Shown: piece by piece, positions 54,909 through 64,000 of the stretch | How positions within the stretch are numbered: the stretch's first letter is position 1 | Layout: every line of letters begins with the position of its first letter | Assembly (NCBI RefSeq): GCF_024323335.1 | Contig: NC_066583.1 | Span: forward strand, 414,110,031-414,174,030 | DNA: 64,000 nt | Direction: 5' to 3' | From: Lathyrus oleraceus | Taxonomy: Eukaryota; Streptophyta; Magnoliopsida; Fabales; Fabaceae | The notes under the pieces: model-generated | The model's input: the letters and a program-made list of their open reading frames with translations, nothing else | What the model was told of the DNA's origin: nothing | Databases searched by the model: none | Position numbers and translations under genes: made by a program

Positions 54909-56390
54909 ATTACCATGGATGAACCCTCTGCCATGAAAACTCGGTTTCATATCTTCAGTTTTAACATTAGACATCCCTCACTGAAATCCCATCCAGCTCT
55001 ATTCTTGTTCTCGGCGACCTCTACCATACAACCCCACTGATCTAAACTGCCATCTTCAATAATTTTCTGCGCCTCTTTGAAAGAGGACATGGGTGCCCCA
55101 TTTTTCTTCACTTCAGCAATAGATAGAGCTTGGAACGGAGTTCCGACCTCCTCCTCAGCTTCCATATATGAAAAAGACGACATCTGGCTCACCAACAAAG
55201 CTTTCTCTCCACCCACAATGACAAGCTTGCCATTCTTCACAAGTTTCAATTTCTGGTGTAGAGAGGACATTACAATTCTAGCCTCATGGATCCATATCCT
55301 TCCCAACAAACAGCTATAGGTCGGGTGGATATCTATTACCTAAAAAGTAATATGAAAATCACTCGGACCTATCTTTACTAGAAGGTCCACTTCTCCTATA
55401 ACAGTCTTACGAGAACCATCAAAAGCATTGACGGTTACACCACTATACCTCATCGGGGAGCCTTGATAGGATAACCTTGATAGAGTTGACTTGGGGAGTA
55501 CATTCAAATAAGAACTGGTATCAACCAACACACTTGACAATGTATCCTCCTTACAATTCATCGATATATGTAGTGCCAGATTGTGATTTCTACCTTCCTC
55601 AGAAAGTTCTTCATCAAAAAAGCTCAAGTTATTGCATGAAGTGATGTTAGCCACAATGTGGTCAAATTGATCCACAGTTACATCGTGTTCTACATAGGCT
55701 GGCTCCAACGACAAAATTCATGAGTAAAGACAAAACTGAAATCTTCGAACGAGTTTGGAGCAGCTGCTCCACCATATTAAATTCGCTTTTCTTTATCTTT
55801 CTCAACACTTCATCGTCATCATTAGGCTTCAATTTGCTAGATTCACTAGACTGACACATTGGAGCGCTAACTGGATTTACTGCAGGTACATCCACCTTCT
55901 TACCAACAGACACATCTTCTATCACTTCTTTCAGAAAGACAGGTCCAAAAACACGACCACTACGGGTCACCTTCGCAATATCGACGATGTTCACAACAGA
56001 ATTGATCTTAGGCAACGGAAACTCTTAACCATTCTTTACCATGGTGGGATTATACTGATATGGAACATCTCTATCGGATGCATACGGGATAGGGCCCGCT
56101 AACCATATTACTAACGGTGATACCGATCTGTTGACGTTGTTACTGTTGCAGCTGACAAACTGAATTATGACCCGTTCCGAGGTCTTAAAAATTGGTATTA
56201 TCACATTGACATCATCTATGTCCCTTGATTTCCAGACTTGGATAAGCCCTTCATCCATTAATCTCTGAATATCCCTCTTGATAATGACACATCCTCGAGG
56301 GTTCACACTAAAAATCAGACAACCATCATGGTCATGCTCACAATCACTAACCACGCAGATGTCTCTATGAATTACGACCAAAGATTGTCA
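54909..56390 (-). pseudogene. Element D protease region (truncated by B)
   Basis: Shows the linker CEHDHDGCLIFSVNPRGC, AGPIPYASDRDVPYQYNPTM, VTRSGRVFGPVF and the protease core NLALHISMNCKEDTLSSVLVDTSS. The active site reads DTSS at about 55525-55508 where A has DTGS: Gly to Ser, so likely inactive. There is a deletion between LLMNF and the EPAYVEHDVT block near 55712, and a stop at ~56025. The tail ends GGFIHG just at the B LTR. Confidence 0.86.
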
Positions 56391-58009
56391 GATATGACGA
56401 ACATCATAAACCTTATATTCTCCCGGACAACCATCTACCACATTAACAGAGGAATTGCCATGAGCGAGCAATGGGTTAGCTTTCACGTTCGGCACACGGT
56501 CCTCAAAGGACACCATCCCATTTTTTACAAGCTTCTGGACCTCGTACTTCAACGGGTAGCAGTTCTTAATATCATGGTTGGGAGCTCCTTGATGAAAAGC
56601 GTACGGAGTTCAGGCTTATACCACCATGGAAGTGGTTCTGGAATTTGCGGCGGGTTTCTTGGCTGAGGGAGGTTCTTGAGAACCAAAGACGGGTATAGTT
56701 CGGCATACGACATATGAATATGGTCAAAAGAGACCTTCTTCCTCTCGAAATTTTCTTGTTGTTGATTATTCTTGATGTTGTTATAGTTGTTTATTCTTTA
56801 TTGTGGCTGTTGTTGATATTGTTGTTGAACTGGTACTGATTGATTGTTTGAAAATACTAGAATAACTGACGAGACTTGGTGATGATGTTGACGCTGTTGC
56901 GGATTTCTTTTGACATGAGGCCTCCTCTGCCTCCCTACTGACACTGTGTTGGTTTCACCTTCCTTCTTTTTGGCGAACTTGCTCCCATACTTCTTGCTCG
57001 ATTACACCTCTTCTTTAGACAGACGTCCCTCTCAGACTCATTCTTCCAATCTCATCCCCATGTTTACCATTTCGGTAAAATCACTGGGGGCACTAGCAAT
57101 CATTCGTTCGTAATAAAACGAACTCAGGGTCTTAAGGAAAATCTTGGTAATCTCCTTCTCTTCCAACAGAGGATTGATCTGAGCAACAAGCTCTCTCCAC
57201 CTCTGGGCATACTCTTTGAATGTCTCTTTGTCCTTCGGAGACATAGACCTCAACTGGTCTCTATCAGGCGCCATGCCCACGTTGTACTTATATTGTTTCA
57301 TAAAAGCTTCACCCAAATTGTTAAATGTGCGAACACTTGCACTATCTAGCCCCATGTACCACCTCAAAGCGGCACCATTCATATTTTCTTGGAAGCAGTG
57401 AATCAATAACTGATCATTATCAGTTTACGTTGACATTTTCCTGGCATACATAACAAGATGGCTAAGTTGACAAGTATTTCCCTTATACTTTTCAAACTCA
57501 GGGACTTTGAACTTCATCTGGATCTTGACATTCGACACTAAGCATAGTTTAGTAGCACTCTTACCGAACAAGTCTTTTCCTCTAAACATCTTCAATTCCT
57601 TTATCAGCTCAAGGAACTGATCCTTCACCTCGTCTATCTTCTCATAAACATCCGGACCCTCAGACGACTCAGAATGGTAGATGGTATCCTCAACACGAGG
57701 CAAAGTGTGAACAACTAGAGATTGCAGAGATATGACCGGGCGACATTCCCCACGGGAATCCAGCAAGCATAGTCAGACCAGATTGAGTAGCAGCCATAGG
57801 CACAATTGAGGCAGTAACCATGGAGATGAAAATACTCTAAGGAGGAGGAGTTGCAGGAGTTGGAGAAAACTGATTATGGGAAGCTAGAACAGACTCCACC
57901 ATAGCAGTCAGGCGAGCAATCTCATCTTTCAGTTCTCTATTCTCTTTCTCTAAGTTCTCCATAATTTTGGGTTGATTGGCACAAGTGTTGTATCGGTGAG
58001 TCAGCTTGG
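56391..58009 (-). pseudogene. Element D gag
   Basis: KLTHRYNTCANQPK follows the acceptor-like ATGCTTCAG|CC (AG at 58011-58010); first ATG 57962 (MENLEKENRELKDEIARL). A small deletion and stops occur around 57720-57840. Then KVPEFEKYKGNTCQLSHLVMYARKMST, a TAA (Gln in A) near 57424, and the gag domain 57406-57038 (DRDQLRSMSPKDKETFKEYAQRW, MGMRLEE). The Gln-rich tract and zinc-knuckle region (56550-56830) are in several frames. Confidence 0.85.
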
Positions 58010-58067
58010 CTGAAGCATGGAAGAATCACCAATAAGACATCTGGAAGAAGAAACCTGTTATGCAAAT
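58010..58067 (-). promoter_or_regulatory. Candidate 3' splice sites before gag, element D
   Basis: TTTGCATAACAG|GTTT and GATTCTTCCATGCTTCAG|CC on the minus strand, matching the two sites in A and B. Confidence 0.45.
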
Positions 58068-58094
58068 GATGCATGAAATGCAATGTTTTGTTTA

Positions 58095-58128
58095 TTTTCA
58101 AGGAGCATACTATTTTATTTGGAAATAT
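58095..58128 (-). repeat. ORF1-bracketing inverted repeat, 3' arm, element D
   Basis: The plus strand reads TTTTCAAGGAGCATAC then TATTTTATTTGGAAATAT. It pairs with 59739-59709 (TTCAAGGAACTGAGG, TTTTATTTGCAAATAT in sense). Confidence 0.68.
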
Positions 58129-58239
58129 ATAATAATAACAATTGTAACAATCTGATTGACCATAAAATCTCTTTTGTTCATATAATTTGGAAGGATTACA
58201 CTGAGTACAATTTCAAAAACCAGGATAAAAGGAAACTAA

Positions 58240-59699
58240 TCATCCTAAGGATCCCCTAACAACAGTGTCAGATGATCTGGAAGCAGGTGTATACGTCATT
58301 CGAATGCGTCAAATCTCGGACTCAAAAGAAGTCTTCATCTGAGCCTTCTCGAGGACAAGCTAATCAACAATCTTCTTCCAAGCACCGGTAGCCTGAGGCA
58401 TACTAGCGGAAGATGGACCCTCTAGCTCTCTCTGTCTCTTCACTGCTCGGTCTTCATAAATTCAATAAGCGCATCTTTGTCCTTGGACTCAAGCTACAAC
58501 TCCTCATGCTTTCTTTTCAAAGCATGGAACCGCTATTCCCACATATCCTTCTCTTGCTTCATCTTGGTGAGTGCGTCTTCCAACTCCTCTACATCTTGGT
58601 TAGGGAGAGTTGATGGCTCAGCCACAACCATATACATATGTCTCTCATAAGCATAAGGCATCTTCAACTCCAAAGCTTTCTTCTTCATCCAAGTAGTGTA
58701 AGCCTCAAAAGCTACACATTTGCATGGACCCAACTCGGATCTTACTTTCCTATGCATGTTATTCCAAGCATCATCTTCTGCTTCAAATGTTGGGGATCTT
58801 TACCCTCTTGATAAAAAACACCGTCTAACTGAGTGTTATTAGGTTTGTCTCTCAAGGGGAACCCAAGTTGACGACGAGCCAAAACAAGGTTATAGTTGAT
58901 TCCTCCTTGTGTAACAATGAGAGGAAAATTAGAGAATTCACCACAACTATCAATAATATCCAAGATACTCAATGAAGAGTCATACAAAACTATATCATCA
59001 TTAGTGAGGGACATAAGTCTCTGAGACCATCGTAGAAATTGTTTGTTCTCCACAAAAGCAGGCGTCTGAGGTAAATGGGAAATAAACCACTTGTATAGAA
59101 GAGGAACACATCACACAATAGTTCCACCACTTTTAGAATTCCTTAGATTCAAAGAGAAGTACACATCACCCAACATAGTAGGTACAGGATTCCCAATCAA
59201 GAAGATTCTAATGGTGTTAACATCAATAAAATCGTCAATGTTAGGGAACAAAGCCAAACCATAGATGAACAACACAAAGATGGATTCAATATTATCCACA
59301 CTACCGGCTTGGGCAAAAGCCAAATCATTCCCAATGAGGAACTCAGAAGTCAACCCAAATATTCCTCATTTCATCACCCAATGAGCCTCAATCTCAGATT
59401 TCTTCAGATGAAGTGCTTCATCTGTAATATGAGATCTGGGAATCTCCTCCAATCCACTAAAAGGCACCTTGTCAGAAACAGGTATTCCCAAGAGATGGGC
59501 ATACTCCTCTAACATAGGCATAAGCTGGTAATTGGGAAAAGTGAAGCAACGGTAGACAAGATCATAAAACTGAACCAACACACTCAAGAGCCCTACCACT
59601 ACATCAGCAGATAACACAGATAAAAGCTTCCCCTAACATTGCTTGATGTCCAAGGGATCTAAAACTGTACTTCTTATTGTTCCTTCATCCATAATCCAT
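58240..59699 (-). pseudogene. Element D ORF1 (degenerate)
   Basis: The ATG at 59699 is followed after three codons by TGA (Arg in A, B and C). A deletion then removes the block DLKELRKLASFVLDPLD. Recognisable afterwards: SVLVQFYDLVYRCFTFPNYQ, GIPVSDKVPFSGLEEIPRSH, LALFPNIDDFIDVNTIRIFL, WFISHLPQTPAFVENKQFLRW, IIDSCGEFSNFPL, RRQLGFPLRDKPNN, DALTKMKQEKDMWE. A frameshift lies near 58750 and multiple stops follow 58530. It supplies the ancestral Trp and Gln codons used to interpret stops in A and C. Confidence 0.8.
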
Positions 59700-59708
59700 G
59701 GTCTAAAA

Positions 59709-59739
59709 ATATTTGCAAATAAAACCTCAGTTCCTTGAA
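59709..59739 (-). repeat. ORF1-bracketing inverted repeat, 5' arm, element D
   Basis: Lies just upstream of the ATG at 59699; partner at 58095-58128. Confidence 0.68.
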
Positions 59740-60319
59740 GCTATTTTTCATGTGATGAGTGTTATGATGCGCATGAATGCATGAATGCAACAATCACAAA
59801 TAAGGGATCACACACAAGGGAAACAAAGATCAAGGGGAGAATCGAGTCATTGTCAAGATCAATCATCCATTTTGGTGGATTACGGTTTTCACCTTATCAA
59901 CACCCAAGAATCAAGGGTTTGTTGTGAGTCACGAGCATGGAGTTAGGTTAAGAACCATCCCGAAGGAGTGTACTAATGATAAAAACCTGTAGATCATGTT
60001 CTAAAAAGTTCCCAGAGTATTAATTTCATCTATCGAATATTACAAGTTAGGATGACTAACTCATCAGCCCATAATATTCTCAAGAGAAACTCGTCTGAGT
60101 GTAGTATCGCGTAACAACTGTTATCAAGTCTACACTTGAAAAGTCTCCTCACTACGTCCTAAATAGGTCATGTTGGGTTAAATGTTCTATGGTCCTCAGC
60201 TTCTCGGACCCTGAATCAGAGAAAGTAATGCCTAACCACAAATAACTTGTGTGACATTCATAACTCTAAAAGGGTCTCCACTAAGTAGATGGGTCTCAAG
60301 CCAACTTGTTAAGGACTAC
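59740..60319 (-). other. Element D leader, cut by F
   Basis: Collinear with 26300-26915 of B, ending in AACTTGTTAAGGACTACT where B continues CCACACAAGTC. No gene. The five bases before F (ACTAC, 60315-60319) would be the target duplication; the partner lies outside. Confidence 0.75.
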
Positions 60320-60382
60320 TGTCGTAGCCTAAAAAAATAGGAATGCGAAAAAAAACAACCGGCGAAGAAGGAAAAGACAGAA

Positions 60383-60392
60383 GAGTCGCCAC
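60383..60392 (-). other. PBS-core copy in U5, element F
   Basis: GTGGCGACTC on the minus strand, 63 bp before the LTR end, in context GCACGGTGGCGACTCTTC as in C. Confidence 0.55.
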
Positions 60393-61863
60393 CGTGCGTT
60401 ATTTATCCCAAAGGTGGGAAAGGAAACGCTCGAAGTAAACCTGAGAAAAGGAAGGAAAAGACAAGGTCTCGCAACCAAATCTTGGGTTCGGGAGTCGATT
60501 ATGCGAAGGGAAGGTATTAGCACCCCTACGCATCCGTAGTACTCTACGGGATCCACTCTTGTTGTTCTTGTCTAAAGGGTTTGGGTTTATCTAATGTACT
60601 ATTTATTAAAAGAGAGGGGTCAAAAGACAATGACTCGCGCGGATGTCGCATTCACTGCATACGTATCTCATCTGAATATGAGAATCAGAGTCTTCGTAGC
60701 TCGGCTACCTACGGGTTAAGGGTTGTGTGATTGGTAAGATATCATGTCTTATGCCTACGTATCTCATATGGAATTAGAATCAGAGCAAAACGTAGTTCGG
60801 CTAACTACGGGTTAAGGGTTGTGTTTTGGGCGAACGACGTTACTACGCAATCTACCGGATGCTCGACCTTTGGAGACTTACTCACCTGTAGTAGAAGGAG
60901 AAAACGTGTTCTTAGGAGAAGAAAAATCAATGAGTTTGTTTGTGTTTTAAGGATGCAAATGCAAAAAAGGCAGTCCTAGACGAAGGAACCGTGCTACCTT
61001 AATTGACATGCTATCGAGCAACTATACGAAGCCTAGCAACCCTATTGGGAGACGATCACACCATACAAAACAAACATGCATAAAGTAAACACACCAACAA
61101 AGGGGCTCAAACATACATGGGTAGGGCTTTAGTCAAGAGGGGTCATATCAACCTCGACAAACAAGCCATGGAAAGGTAATCAAAAGGCTCTTAACCACTG
61201 ACACTGAACGTCAGGGTGAGCAGATCAAAAGGGTGATGAGGATAAGACCTCATAGCTCTTAACCCTGGACAGGGTGAGCTCATGACAAGGCGTGGGGGTT
61301 CAGAAAGGTGGAACCCTCTACACTGACCGACCGGACAAAAGATCTTGGGCTTTTATTCTGAAGCATCGACACGTAGTGTGACCTTAAAGAACGACGCACT
61401 GAATAACGGGGGATTGACTACTAATCCCTTTTATCCGTCAATTGCCTCTTCATGGAGGTCTTTAGGAACAAAAATAAACACACAAAAACATTGCCTCTTA
61501 TCGAGGTCTTCCAGCTAAGAAAGCGGTAAAATGCGGGAAAAATAAAGGGATCAAGAGATTTACCGCAAGGATAAAAATCCGAAGTATAAGCAACTAACGA
61601 CACAAGAAACCCGGAGATCCCTCAAGCTAGCACCATCAAAGAAAGCGAGTCAGTACAGGTAATCGGAATAAACCTTCAGGTGGTATCCCACAAATAAAGT
61701 GGAATACCAAGCAAGCTATCTCTTGAAGAGTCGTGTGAGCCCTCACAAAAACTCAACAAACAGGTTAGAGAAGACAAGATGGAATCAAGAGAAAACAATG
61801 TCATGACAAACACAAAACGGATTAGAGAAAACAGAAAAGCAACTGTTGTCGCGATCGCTGCTG

Positions 61864-61935
61864 CTTCGCTTAGCGAAGGTTTAGCGAGGCTTCGCTGCAG
61901 GCTCGTCCAGCGAAGCGGTTAGCGAATGCCTGCAG
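61864..61935. repeat. Palindrome cluster 1 in F LTR
   Basis: CTTCGCTTAGCGAAG (61864-61878), AGCGAGGCTTCGCT (61883-61896), then CAGCGAAGCGGTTAGCGAA. The GCGAA core and its complement recur. The cluster lies ~400-470 bp downstream of the TATA box. Confidence 0.7.
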
Positions 61936-62333
61936 GTTTTGGGTTCTTCATGGATAACAGTATGATCTCGGCAACCCTAACCCTATGGTATCCATCAGCA
62001 ACGAAAAGATTAAACATTCAAGGTATTGTTTACACATTCATGCATATCTAAACCTGTGGGCAAAGCCTAACGATACCGCATACATTCAGAGAATTCAAAT
62101 TGAAAGCATAGAGTAATGGGAATAAGGGAAAACCTGATTGGAGAGATCGATTAAAATCGAATGGCACGGCTGGGTTTGCAAAGCAATGTTAGGGTTTACG
62201 TGAGGCGGAGGTGAAAAAGTGTGTGAGTCAGAGTGAACTTTTCAGAGCTGTCTGGAGGTTGCTGCAGATTAGTTCGTCTCTCTCCTTCTCTCCTTCTTTT
62301 TCTCTATCCTTTTTTGTTCCACTGAAACTCTAG

Positions 62334-62341
62334 TATTTATA
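62334..62341 (-). promoter_or_regulatory. TATA box, element F LTR
   Basis: The minus strand reads TATAAATA in CAGGTTATAAATACTAGAG, about 425 bp into the LTR. Confidence 0.65.
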
Positions 62342-62423
62342 ACCTGATTTTCGTGGCTTGGTGGGCTCAAATGAGGGCAACTCAAGCCCATGACTTTCTG
62401 TTATTTTTCTCAAAACACTTGGG

Positions 62424-62505
62424 CTTCGCCTAGCGAAGGATCTGCTCGCTTAGCGAGCATGACAGTTCAAGGTTCGCTAGGCGAACCATTCTGCTCGCCT
62501 AGCGA
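62424..62505. repeat. Palindrome cluster 2 in F LTR
   Basis: Four hairpin-forming palindromes in 82 bp: CTTCGC-CTA-GCGAAG (62424), GCTCGC-TTA-GCGAGC (62444), GGTTCGC-TAG-GCGAACC (62471) and TCGC-CTA-GCGA (62495). They lie ~85-170 bp upstream of the TATA box, in U3. Confidence 0.75.
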
Positions 62506-62766
62506 ACATGACAGCTCAAGAACAAATTTTTTCTCCTTCAAGATTGGCGTTCTGAATGATGAATAGACCCCATTTGAACCTGTTGGAAGTAACTCAAGTC
62601 TTTCCCTTGTGTTGACTGATCACCCGGATAGAACCCTCAAAGTGTCTTGGATGATATTCAAGCTTCTTGGATCTGATTCTGATTGACATGATGAAATGCA
62701 ATATGAAATGTTAAATGACCTAAAAATGAATGCATGAATGAGGAGGGCAAATTTTGGGGTGTGACA

Positions 62767-62780
62767 GCTGCCCCTATTCA
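62767..62780 (-). other. Polypurine tract, element F
   Basis: The minus strand reads TGAATAGGGGCAGC immediately before the LTR; nearly the same as in A. Confidence 0.75.
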
Positions 62781-62935
62781 ATCATCAGCTAACCCGAGCA
62801 GGATGAAAGCGAACAGCTTATCAGACAAACAGGGTGAGCTGTGATTGAATACCAAAGATAGACCGAAAATTTGCGCTCTGAGAAGAAAAATTCTAAAATA
62901 CACCGCACTGTTTATTTTTTTTGAATTTTTTTTTT

Positions 62936-63285
62936 CGATCCTCCGGCTGAATCTATTTTCGGTCTTCGGGCTAGACCTGACTTTGATCTTCTGGCTAGAT
63001 CTACTTCGATCTTCTGGCTAGATCTTCTTCGATCTTCTGGCTAGATCTTCTTCGATTATCTAGCTAGATCTTCTTTGATCTTCTGGCTAGATCTTCTTTG
63101 ATCTTCTGGCTAGATCTTCTTCGATCTTTGATTCTCTGGCTGAATCTATTCTCGGTCTTCGGGCTAGACATGACTTTGATCTTCCGGCTAGATCTTCTTT
63201 GTTTCGATTCTCTGGCTGAATCTATTTTCGGTCTTCGGGCTAGACCTGACTTCGATCTTTTGGCTAGATCTTCTTTGTTTTGTTG
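62936..63285 (-). repeat. Two-level tandem array in F 3' tract
   Basis: The short unit GATCTTCTGGCTAGATCTTC (about 23-25 bp with its tail) is repeated six times or more at 62979-63125. A longer unit, starting GATTCTCTGGCTGAATCTAT and including GGTCTTCGGGCTAGACMTGA, occurs about three times (~62938, ~63129, ~63205). The minus-strand frames across it give repetitive peptides that I do not count as genes. Confidence 0.85.
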
Positions 63286-63765
63286 ATAAATTCCCATCAT
63301 TTGGATCTCGCATCTGAGGCATGCGCTGGTTGACCCTCTTTCGAAATCTACACCCAATCTTCATGTTAGATATGCAGCTTCGAGAATATTCCACTTTTTG
63401 GGCTTCGTAAATATTCTTCAGGCTAGAACATGTTGTAACGACTCTTTAATTAGACTTCTTTTTTTTCTAAATTGCGATCCGCGGGCTGGATCCTCTTGAA
63501 GGTTGATTTTCTGTTGAGCTGTCAATCTACTCCTCTAGCTGGCTTGCCGGGGAAATAACGCTTGTAGGCGACTCTCTGGCTGAATCTTCAAATTGAACCT
63601 TAGGCTGGCTCATTGGAAAACGATTATCAGGCTGAATCTTCGAAATGACCCTCCTGCTGGATCACACACACTTGATCCTCTAGCCGAATCTCATTACTTT
63701 GGTTGTAAATTAATTCTTCAGTCTGCTTTGAAGAACCTGTTTATCAGTTTATGTGTATGCTTGAT

Positions 63766-63821
63766 ATGCATGGAAATGCAAATATTATGCATGGAAATGC
63801 AAATGTTATGCATGGTGCAAA
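63766..63821 (+). repeat. 21-bp tandem repeat in F 3' tract
   Basis: ATGCATGGAAATGCAAATRT plus T at 63766 and 63787, with a partial third copy from 63808. Each unit holds ATGCAT and ATGCAAAT. Confidence 0.8.
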
Positions 63822-64000
63822 AAGAAATATGCTTGGGGAAGCAAACTCCGGTAGGGAACGGATCGCTGCATCAATCCTTGAATGCTTGTGGGGAATGATT
63901 CGTCTGCCGGGACCGGGGAGCCACCGAGAGTAAATTGGCTCTCCTTTTTTGAAAAGTTGACCTTGCTGGAGGGGGAGTATCAACCATGAGAACTTTGCTT

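Larger units (their letters stand above)
54909..60319 (-). mobile_element. Element D: Ogre fragment hosting B and F
   Basis: In sense order (right to left): part of the leader, ORF1, gag, protease. It stops at 54909, in the acidic tail before the intron, where the B LTR begins; the five bases ATTAC at 54909-54913 are the expected target duplication, but its partner is outside the window. At 60319 the leader is cut by the F LTR. LTRs, RT and integrase of D are not in the window. It must be older than B. Confidence 0.88.
60320..62766 (-). repeat. Element F 3' LTR (2447 bp)
   Basis: On the minus strand it starts TGTCACACCCCAAAATTTGC at 62766, directly after a PPT, and ends AGGCTACGACA at 60320, inside the D leader. 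No long frame. It shares the U5 module around GTGGCGACTC and the PPT with the Ogre copies, so it probably belongs to the same Tat lineage, but LTR length and most sequence differ. TATA box at 62334-62341; two palindrome clusters. Confidence 0.85.
62767..64000 (-). mobile_element. Element F, 3' internal non-coding tract (runs off the window)
   Basis: No coding sequence. Holds a tandem array (62936-63285), dispersed GGCTGAATC and GGCTRGATC motifs to about 63690, and a 21-bp repeat near 63766. Like C, F has a long repetitive tract between pol (outside the window) and the PPT. Confidence 0.75.

Noticed and set aside
60320..62766. F LTR considered as a host gene promoter or gene
   Set aside because: TG...CA ends, adjacent PPT, U5 module shared with Ogre and insertion into the D leader show it is an LTR.
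63064..63394. Lys/Arg-rich repetitive minus-strand frames in F
   Set aside because: Produced by the tandem array; no conserved domain and wrong location relative to pol.

Overview
The window is plant nuclear DNA made almost entirely of nested LTR retrotransposons. I found no host gene, no structural RNA gene and nothing bacterial. The coding remnants (long LTRs, an extra ORF upstream of gag, gag-protease, an intron between protease and reverse transcriptase, RT, two RNase H domains, DDE integrase, a long 3' non-coding tract) match the Ogre group of the Ty3/gypsy Tat lineage. That group is best known from legumes, especially tribe Fabeae (pea, vetch, lentil). The organism is therefore probably a large-genome legume; the species cannot be named from this sequence.

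Layout. E (1-~1882, +) is a fragment of an Ogre 3' non-coding region joined head-to-head to element B. B (-) is an Ogre element split into pieces at ~1897-4615, 22806-28719 and 51799-54908. A (+, 4616-22805, 18.2 kb) is inserted in the gag-pro region of B. It has both LTRs (4616-8693, 18387-22805), a TTGGM target duplication, PBS, ORF1, gag, pro, intron, RT, RNase H and a second archaeal-type RNase H, but its integrase is deleted. C (-, 28720-51798, 23.1 kb) is inserted in the 5' LTR of B. It has both LTRs (28720-33564, 46967-51798), a near-perfect 5-bp target duplication and every domain including integrase, but carries stops and frameshifts. B itself sits in the protease region of a third, older Ogre copy, D (-, 54909-60319). 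D is in turn interrupted by F (-, 3' LTR 60320-62766 plus 3' internal tract to 64000), a related element with a shorter, different LTR. Order of events: D is oldest, B went into D, A and C into B, and F into D. No element is intact: all carry nonsense or frameshift mutations and several have lost catalytic residues.

How the parts work together. The LTR promoter drives genomic RNA. ORF1 (about 480-520 codons, function unknown) precedes gag. Gag-pro is joined to pol by removal of a ~255-bp phase-2 intron, seen in A, B and C. The most interesting unlisted structure is an inverted repeat of about 34 bp that brackets ORF1 in all four Ogre copies. Its variable bases change in step on both arms, so it looks like a paired RNA stem. 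A splice-acceptor-like site lies just before the conserved first gag peptide, so ORF1 may sit inside an intron of the gag mRNA. Other conserved non-coding structure: a copy of the PBS core inside U5, a two-motif array with preserved spacing in the 3' tract, a paired U3 motif with constant 181-bp spacing, and palindrome clusters in the F LTR.
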